Origin: Deltaproteobacteria bacterium
Lineage (GTDB): Bacteria; Desulfobacterota; Desulfobacteria; C00003060; C00003106
Direction of reading: 5' to 3'
Length of the DNA stretch: 10,694 nt
NCBI GenBank assembly: GCA_019314005.1
Contig: JAFDAE010000069.1
Location: 1 to 10,694, forward strand
A program made the position numbers and the translations under genes. The notes under the pieces were generated by a model, which worked only from the letters and a program-made list of their open reading frames with translations, did not search any database and was not told the origin of the DNA. Of this stretch, positions 6,044 through 10,694 are shown piece after piece. Position 1 is the first letter of the stretch. Every line of letters starts with the position of its first letter.

Positions 6044-8428
6044 ATGAAAGCTGAAGATACAACAAAAGAGCAACTCATAAATGAATTGACAGAATTGCGC
6101 CAGCGGGTAACTACATCGGGGTCATTGGAAGAGTGCCGCAAGAGGGTGGAGGAAGCCCTGCACGAGAGCGAGGAGAGGTATCGGCGTATCACCGAGGCAG
6201 TGACGGACTACATTTTCACGGTTCGCATTGAGGATGGACATCCAGTAGAAACCGTTCATGGTCCTGCGTGTATTGCTGTGACCGGCTATACCCCCGAGGA
6301 GTATGCTTCCGATCCGTACTTATGGTTTCAGATGGTACATGAGGAAGATCGCGCGGCCGTCCAGGAGCAGGCCAGGCGTCTTATTTTAGGGCAAGACTCG
6401 CAGCCCCTTGAACATCGCATTTTGATAAAGGACGGCGTCATCCGTTGGGTAAAGAACACACTCGTTCCCAATTACGACACAGAAGGCAAACTCCTGTCAT
6501 ACGATGGTTTAGTTAGCGACATCACCGAGCGTAAACAGGCTGAGGAGGCCCTGCGGGAGAGTGAGGCACAGAAACAGGCCATCCTTGATGCTTCGGTTGA
6601 TATGATAATGCATATTGATAGGGAGATGAGCATAGTCTGGGCAAACAAGATGGCGGCCGCTGTGGTTAATAAAACCCCTAAAGATCTTATAGAATATACG
6701 TGTCATAAATTTTTTCAGAACGCCGATGTCCCTTGTCCTGGTTGCCCTTGTAAGAAGGCGCTCGAAACAGGGGATAGCGAATGCGCAACTCTATATCAGC
6801 CTGCCATGAATACTGTGGGCGAATCTTATTGGGAACACTATGGCGTCCCGCTCAAGGATGAATCCGGTCAGGTCGTCGGAGTCCTTGAGATTGCACGAAA
6901 CGTTACGGAAAAGGTAAAAGCCGAACATGCACTGGTTCGGGCCAATGAGGATTGGGAAAATACATTTGATGCCATAACTGACATGGTTATGCTGCTGGAC
7001 AGTGAACACCAAATTCTTCGCGCGAACAAGACTACGGCTGAAACTTTGAATATCACCAAGGAAAATTTGGTGGGCAAGAAATGTTATGAAGTCGTGCACG
7101 GCCTAAGCCACCCGATCAAGCAATGCCCGTTAGCACGCACCATGAAAACATTAGAGCCCCACACCAAAGAGATAGTAATACCCACCATAGGCGGAACTTT
7201 CATATGCTCTACCTCTCCCATAGTAGACCACGCAGGAAAGCTGATAGGTTATACCCATACCCTTAAGGACATTACTAAGTCAAAGCGGCTTGAATCCAAA
7301 CTTCAACAAGCTCAGAAGATGGAGGCCATCGGGACCCTTGCAGGTGGCATTGCCCATGACTTTAACAATCTGCTCACGGGTATACTGGGGAATGCCTCCT
7401 TGATGTTCTTAGGCATTGATTCGTCACATCCAAATTATAATAGGCTGAAACGCATTGAAAAAATGGTTATAAGCGGGGTGAAGCTCACCAGCCAGCTTCT
7501 TGGCTACGCCAGGAAGGGAAGATATGAGATCAAGCCCATTGACCTGAACCAATTGGTAAAAGAAACCTCTGACACTTTTAGCCGAACCAGAAAGGAGATT
7601 ACGATTCATCGAGAGTTTGCCAAAGACCTATTTGCCGTAGAGGCGGACCATGGACAAATCGAGCAAGTCCTGTTGAATCTGTTTGTGAATGCTGCAGATG
7701 CCATGCCTGGCGGTGGAGATCTATTCTTGATGACCATGAATGCGACTCGCAAGGATATGAAATGCAAGGGGTATGATCCAAAGCCGGGCAACTATGTCCT
7801 GCTAATGATTGCTGACAAAGGCATGGGCATGGACAAAAGCACGATGGAGCGCATCTTTGATCCGTTCTTTACGACCAAGGAGATGGGCCGGGGCACAGGT
7901 CTTGGCTTGGCATCAACTTACGGTATAATAAAGGGCCATGGTGGATATATTGATGTCGAATCCAAGAAAGGGCATGGGACCACCTTCAGGATTTATCTAC
8001 CTGCATCGAAAAAAAAGGTCCGGAAAGTTCTCACAACTACTAAGAAATTCAGTAAAGGAACCGGAACAATCCTGCTGGTGGATGATGAAGACCTTGTCCT
8101 GGATGTAAGCAAGGAATCATTGGAGGCTATGGGCTACCGGGCACTCACAGCCAAAGACGGAAAAGAGGCTATCCACGTTTACAAGAAAAACCGGGATGAG
8201 ATAGACATCGTCCTTTTGGACATGGTTATGCCCAATATGGGGGGTGGCGAAGCCTATGACCGCATGAAGGAGATCAACCCCAATATAAAAGTTCTCCTTT
8301 CAAGCGGTTACAGCATAGACGGCCGGGCAACCGAGATATTAAAGCGAGGCTGTAATGGTTTTATCCAGAAACCTTTTAATATAAACGAGCTGTCTGAAAA
8401 AATAAGGGAGATTCTGGAGAAAAAATAG
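6044..8428 (+). CDS. Hybrid kinase B: PAS-PAS-PAS-HisKA-HATPase-REC
   Basis: This is a 794-residue soluble hybrid histidine kinase. A short coiled coil (1-45) leads to PAS1 (about 47-163) with a PAS_3-type GYTPEEYASDPYLWF stretch; PAS2 (about 175-289) with a cysteine cluster C220, C231, C234, C236 (CPGCPC); and PAS3 (about 303-413) with C347 and C361. The catalytic core has the H-box GGIAHDFNN (H438), an N-box around N545-N549, a G1 box that reads DKGMG (D591) in place of the usual DTGxG, FDPFFTTK (605-612) and GRGTGLGL (615-622). The receiver has D680/D681, phospho-acceptor D726, S753/S754 and K776. No membrane helix is present. From the HisKA domain to the C-terminus it is closely similar to kinase A, including [18 protein letters not shown] and the receiver end [11 protein letters not shown], while the PAS regions differ. 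The start is ATG 6044 with GAGG at 6029-6032. The stop is two bases before a palindromic element. Confidence 0.95.
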   Translation: MKAEDTTKEQLINELTELRQRVTTSGSLEECRKRVEEALHESEERYRRITEAVTDYIFTVRIEDGHPVETVHGPACIAVTGYTPEEYASDPYLWFQMVHEEDRAAVQEQARRLILGQDSQPLEHRILIKDGVIRWVKNTLVPNYDTEGKLLSYDGLVSDITERKQAEEALRESEAQKQAILDASVDMIMHIDREMSIVWANKMAAAVVNKTPKDLIEYTCHKFFQNADVPCPGCPCKKALETGDSECATLYQPAMNTVGESYWEHYGVPLKDESGQVVGVLEIARNVTEKVKAEHALVRANEDWENTFDAITDMVMLLDSEHQILRANKTTAETLNITKENLVGKKCYEVVHGLSHPIKQCPLARTMKTLEPHTKEIVIPTIGGTFICSTSPIVDHAGKLIGYTHTLKDITKSKRLESKLQQAQKMEAIGTLAGGIAHDFNNLLTGILGNASLMFLGIDSSHPNYNRLKRIEKMVISGVKLTSQLLGYARKGRYEIKPIDLNQLVKETSDTFSRTRKEITIHREFAKDLFAVEADHGQIEQVLLNLFVNAADAMPGGGDLFLMTMNATRKDMKCKGYDPKPGNYVLLMIADKGMGMDKSTMERIFDPFFTTKEMGRGTGLGLASTYGIIKGHGGYIDVESKKGHGTTFRIYLPASKKKVRKVLTTTKKFSKGTGTILLVDDEDLVLDVSKESLEAMGYRALTAKDGKEAIHVYKKNRDEIDIVLLDMVMPNMGGGEAYDRMKEINPNIKVLLSSGYSIDGRATEILKRGCNGFIQKPFNINELSEKIREILEKK

Positions 8429-8429
8429 C

Positions 8430-8503
8430 TAGGAGGCTGTCCGAGAATTATGTCCGTCACGAAAAAGAGTGAGAACGAGACAAAATTTTCGGACAGCCTC
8501 CTA
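8430..8503. mobile_element. Small palindromic element (MITE-like) with TA flanks
   Basis: AGGAGGCTGTCCGA (8431-8444) and TCGGACAGCCTCCT (8489-8502) are perfect 14-bp inverted arms; one mismatch inward, AATT continues the pairing. The interior is 44 bases and non-coding. TA occurs at both outer edges (8430-8431 and 8502-8503), which would fit a TA target duplication around a 70-bp element of the kind made by IS630/mariner-type transposases, although TA is also simply the next step of the palindrome. It begins two bases after the stop of kinase B. The arms could alternatively act as a two-way transcription terminator, but no T-run follows them. Confidence 0.65.
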
Positions 8504-8514
8504 TGGCACTATTT

Positions 8515-8656
8515 GAGACCTTTGCAAAACGCCCCCTTTTGCCCAATTTCTGCGTCAGGCTCAGATTTTAATACTCAAAATACTCAATGTATTCCTCCGT
8601 TTAAAATCTTCGCCTTCCTTGACCTTGAACAAAATTAGGCATTTTTCAAAGGTCTC
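8515..8656. mobile_element. 142-bp non-autonomous IS-derived element with 4-bp target duplication
   Basis: The ends are 19-bp inverted repeats with two mismatches: GAGACCTTTGCAAAACGCC (8515-8533) and the complement of GAGACCTTTGAAAAATGCC (8638-8656). Directly outside both ends is ATTT (8511-8514 and 8657-8660), a clean 4-bp target duplication. An inner inverted repeat AGATTTTAA/TTAAAATCT (8563-8571, 8601-8609) and two copies of ATACTCAA (8571-8578, 8580-8587) make most of the element foldable. It encodes no transposase, so it must have been moved in trans by a relative with the same ends. The right end overlaps the stop codon of the receiver gene at 8655. Confidence 0.82.
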
Positions 8657-9140
8657 ATTTCCAAATCATAGCAAGCACAATCCCCAGTATGAGCCACAAC
8701 GGTACAGATATGACCAGGGCCAGGGTCATCCCGCGGAAAACACCCAAATCCCTGAAAAGCGCATGCCGCTCCAACGCTCTATTAATAATTATTTCCAGCT
8801 CCTCCATATTGAAGGGCTTTGGAATGAAGTCGTAAGCCCCTTTCTTAATGGCCTCAACTGCCGATTCAATGGTGCCATGACCGGTAATAACAACAACCAC
8901 AACCCGCTTGTCCAGGCTCTTTGCCGCCTCCAGGAGCTTCATGCCGTCCATATCCGGCATCTTCAAATCCGTAATGATCAGTTGAAAATCCCCCTGTTCA
9001 AACTTGGACAACGCCTCGTGCCCGCCATAGGCAGCAACGGCCTGATAACCCAAGTTGGTCAGGTACTCCACAAGCACATCTGCCAATTGTTTCTCGTCGT
9101 CCACCACAAGAATCCGTGCCCCACCCCCGCTAAAGACCAC
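8655..9140 (-). CDS. Receiver (REC) protein with C-terminal transmembrane helix
   Basis: A complete receiver fills residues 8-125: acidic pair D14/D15 in ILVVDDE, phospho-acceptor D58 in ITDLKMPDMDG, T86 in ITGHGT, K108 in IPKPF. Instead of a DNA-binding or enzymatic output domain, a short linker ending in Arg (about 122-136) leads to a strongly hydrophobic stretch at about 138-159, then Trp-Lys. That is a single membrane helix, with positive residues before it, and predicts a cytoplasmic receiver tail-anchored in the inner membrane. The sequence resembles receivers of NtrC-type regulators, but no AAA+ domain follows. The start is GTG 9138-9140, seven bases after AGGAGG. The TGA stop lies across the edge of the element at 8515-8656; the uninterrupted sequence would have read TAG at the same codon, so the tail is original. 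Its partner kinase may be one of the neighbours (inference). Confidence 0.9.
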   Translation of the reverse strand: MVFSGGGARILVVDDEKQLADVLVEYLTNLGYQAVAAYGGHEALSKFEQGDFQLIITDLKMPDMDGMKLLEAAKSLDKRVVVVVITGHGTIESAVEAIKKGAYDFIPKPFNMEELEIIINRALERHALFRDLGVFRGMTLALVISVPLWLILGIVLAMIWK

Positions 9141-9155
9141 AGCATGCCCTCCTGT

Positions 9156-9184
9156 TTAACATAATTTCCAGATAACGCTATAAT
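9156..9184 (+). promoter_or_regulatory. Near-consensus sigma70-type promoter facing right
   Basis: TTAACA (9156-9161, five of six) and a perfect TATAAT (9179-9184) are spaced by exactly 17 bases. Transcription would begin near 9191 on the plus strand, run through the receiver remnant at 9242-9325 and then antisense into the 3' end of hybrid kinase C. No intact plus-strand gene lies downstream in the window. It is the best promoter match in the window, but AT-rich spacers can produce such matches by chance. Confidence 0.45.
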
Positions 9185-9241
9185 ATAAGGGGGGTTGTAC
9201 CGGGAAGAAGTTATTTATTTACAAACGTACGTTATATATTA

Positions 9242-9325
9242 AAACAACACGGGGCAAAGGGATTTATTCCCAAGCCATATCAGTTGACAGATATGCTTAA
9301 GAAAGTCAGGGAGGCCCTGGATATG
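9242..9325 (+). pseudogene. Orphan C-terminal remnant of a receiver domain
   Basis: In the plus frame, codons from 9242 read KQHGAKGFIPKPY followed by QLTDMLKKVREALD. This is the last strand and helix of a response-regulator receiver as found at the end of hybrid kinases: the conserved Lys of K-P-Y, then an L-x-x-K-V-R-E-A-L-D helix. The phospho-acceptor and acidic pocket are absent, no start codon with a ribosome site precedes it, and the upstream frame is open but not recognisably receiver-like. Downstream, the frame runs antisense through hybrid kinase C. It is best read as the decayed 3' end of a second hybrid kinase or response regulator that once converged on kinase C. Chance is unlikely, given about 25 family-like residues in a row. 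Confidence 0.62.
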
Positions 9326-9343
9326 ACTGTAGTTCCAAGTGAT

Positions 9344-10693
9344 CTAAAGTGCGCCGTCATCAAGCGCCTCTCTTGTTTTTCTCAGAAGATCCTTTGGCGA
9401 AACCGGTTTTGGAATAAAATGTGTCCCTTTTTCCAGGACTCTTTTTTTGGATATGACGTCACCAAGATATCCACTCGTAAAGATTGTCTTAACCCCGGAT
9501 CGTATAGCTCTTATCTCTTCATAGGCTACTGTGCCGTCCTTCTTTGGCATTACTACATCAAGAATAACAAGCTCTATTGAGTCTCTATTTTCCTTGAATT
9601 TTATGACGGCATCGTCTCCGTCCACGGCCTTTATTACCTTGTAACCGGCCCCATTAAGCACCACGCTCATGAGTTCTCTGACCCCTTTATCGTCTTCTGC
9701 CAGAAGTACCGTCTCAGTGCCGCCTCTCGGAGAAGCGATGGGTGTCCGCTCCGTTTCCTCAAATGCTGCTTTAACTGCGGGAAGGTATATGTTAAATGTT
9801 GCGCCCTTGCCGGATTCGCTGTCAACATTGATGTAGCCGTTGTGCTGCTTGATTATCCCGTACACCATGGACAGCCCGAGTCCTGTCCCCTTGCCGACCT
9901 CTTTAGTGGTAAAGAATGGCTCGAATATCCTTCTTCTGGTCTTTTCATTTATGCCTATGCCTGTATCCGTAACTGATATGAGGGAATAAGCCCCGGGCTT
10001 AACATCATAATTCTGCTCTTTCATGAATTTAGCGTCCAATTGAACAGATAGCGTACTTATGGTCAATTGCCCTCCCTCCGGCATAGCATCCCTTGCGTTT
10101 GTGGCAAGGTTCATGAGGACCTGCTCTATCTGGCCGCTGTCTGCCATTATGGCCAAATTCTTATCTGTAACGATTGTTTTAAGTTCAATATCCTCACCAA
10201 TGAGCCTTGATAAGAGTTTCTCCACCCTCTCTATAATCTCCTTAAGGTTTGCCGGCTTTGGATGGAGTATCTGTCGTCTGCTGAAGGCAAGGAGACCCTG
10301 GGTTAGATGAGCAGCCTTCTCGGATGCGCTAAGTATGTGGTCGACATAGGCCGACAACGGATCATCGACACTGATCTTTGTCCGCAAAACGCCCCCATAG
10401 CCCATTATGGCTGTAAGTATGTTGTTGAAATCGTGAGCAATGCCCCCTGACAGTTGGCCGACTGCTTCCATCTTATGTGCATGAAGGAGTTGCCGCTCAA
10501 GCTTCTTGTGTTCCGTTACATCTCGCATTATCCCCCGGTATACCACGACAGTCCCTTTCTCATCGCAGACGGCCGTAGCGGTTACAAGCATAATCAGCTT
10601 CTCCCCGTCCCTTTTTTTCATCTCTATTGCATAATCTTTGACACACCCATTCTGCTCAAGTATTTGCTGATACGTTTCTCTATCCTCCGGGTT
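9344..10693 (-). CDS. Hybrid kinase C: PAS-HisKA-HATPase-REC, 5' end beyond window
   Basis: The frame is open to the right edge, so the protein is longer than the 449 residues seen; the internal ATG at 10621 is not the start. The first visible residues (PEDRETYQQIL) are the late part of a PAS domain that ends in RDVTEHKK. Counting from that internal Met, H63 lies in GGIAHDFNN (codon 10433-10435), the N-box is NLATNARDAM (171-180), G1 is DTGIG (219-223), then FEPFFTTK (233-240) and GKGTGLGL (243-250). After a linker of about 20 residues comes a receiver with E309-D310-D311, phospho-acceptor D355 (codon 9557-9559), T382/S383 and K405. All catalytic residues are present. It belongs to the same kinase class as A and B but is clearly more distant, for example in LAFSRRQILHPKP where they have [12 protein letters not shown]. 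The sensor input and membrane topology cannot be judged here. Confidence 0.93.
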   Translation of the reverse strand, partial: NPEDRETYQQILEQNGCVKDYAIEMKKRDGEKLIMLVTATAVCDEKGTVVVYRGIMRDVTEHKKLERQLLHAHKMEAVGQLSGGIAHDFNNILTAIMGYGGVLRTKISVDDPLSAYVDHILSASEKAAHLTQGLLAFSRRQILHPKPANLKEIIERVEKLLSRLIGEDIELKTIVTDKNLAIMADSGQIEQVLMNLATNARDAMPEGGQLTISTLSVQLDAKFMKEQNYDVKPGAYSLISVTDTGIGINEKTRRRIFEPFFTTKEVGKGTGLGLSMVYGIIKQHNGYINVDSESGKGATFNIYLPAVKAAFEETERTPIASPRGGTETVLLAEDDKGVRELMSVVLNGAGYKVIKAVDGDDAVIKFKENRDSIELVILDVVMPKKDGTVAYEEIRAIRSGVKTIFTSGYLGDVISKKRVLEKGTHFIPKPVSPKDLLRKTREALDDGAL

Positions 10694-10694
10694 G

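Noticed and set aside
8450..8638. A 62-residue plus-strand open frame starting after an AGGAGG-like sequence
   Set aside because: It runs through both palindromic elements; the apparent ribosome site is part of an inverted-repeat arm, and the product resembles no family.
9224..9233. Perfect 10-bp palindrome AACGTACGTT as a possible operator
   Set aside because: A single short palindrome in AT-rich DNA with no second copy and no known regulator in the window.
9284..9580. A 98-residue plus-strand open frame beginning in the receiver remnant
   Set aside because: Only the first part (to about 9325) looks like protein; the rest is antisense to the well-supported kinase C.
1..10694. CRISPR array, tRNA, rRNA or phage genes
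   Set aside because: I saw no regularly spaced repeats, tRNA-like cloverleaf with a CCA-type end, rRNA stretches or phage-type genes on either strand.

Overview
The window looks like chromosomal DNA of an anaerobic, deltaproteobacterial-type organism (Desulfobacterota, probably near sulfate reducers or syntrophs). That placement is inferred from soluble multi-PAS hybrid histidine kinases with the [10 protein letters not shown]-box, the [20 protein letters not shown] N-terminus of one kinase, and short IS-derived palindromic elements between genes. No marker in the window fixes the taxon.

Layout. Positions 2-181 (+) hold the 3' end of a thioredoxin-fold (TlpA/ResA-like) gene. It meets tail-to-tail a stand-alone pyruvate-kinase C-terminal-domain-like gene (176-739, -); the hexamer CTATAG supplies both stop codons. 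Position 958-3087 (+) is glyS, the glycyl-tRNA synthetase beta subunit, with a good sigma70-type promoter upstream but no glyQ next to it. The rest is signal transduction. Hybrid kinase A (3122-5614, -) and hybrid kinase B (6044-8428, +) are divergent paralogues separated by about 430 bp containing a candidate promoter and a strong hairpin in the leader of kinase B. Two small palindromic mobile-element remnants follow (8430-8503 and 8515-8656). Next comes a receiver-domain protein with a C-terminal membrane helix (8655-9140, -), then a short orphan receiver-domain remnant on the + strand (about 9242-9325) behind a near-consensus promoter, and finally hybrid kinase C (9344-10693, -), cut by the window edge.

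How the genes may work together (inference): kinases A, B and C each join PAS sensing, HisKA/HATPase catalysis and a C-terminal receiver, so they should be cytoplasmic phosphorelay entry points. No Hpt protein or DNA-binding regulator is present, so the outputs lie elsewhere. The receiver with a membrane tail could be a membrane-tethered phospho-acceptor or sink. The most unusual items are that receiver-TM protein, the mobile element that reconstitutes its stop codon without changing the protein, the receiver remnant with its strong promoter, and cysteine-cluster PAS domains in the two paralogous kinases. I found no convincing wholly new system.
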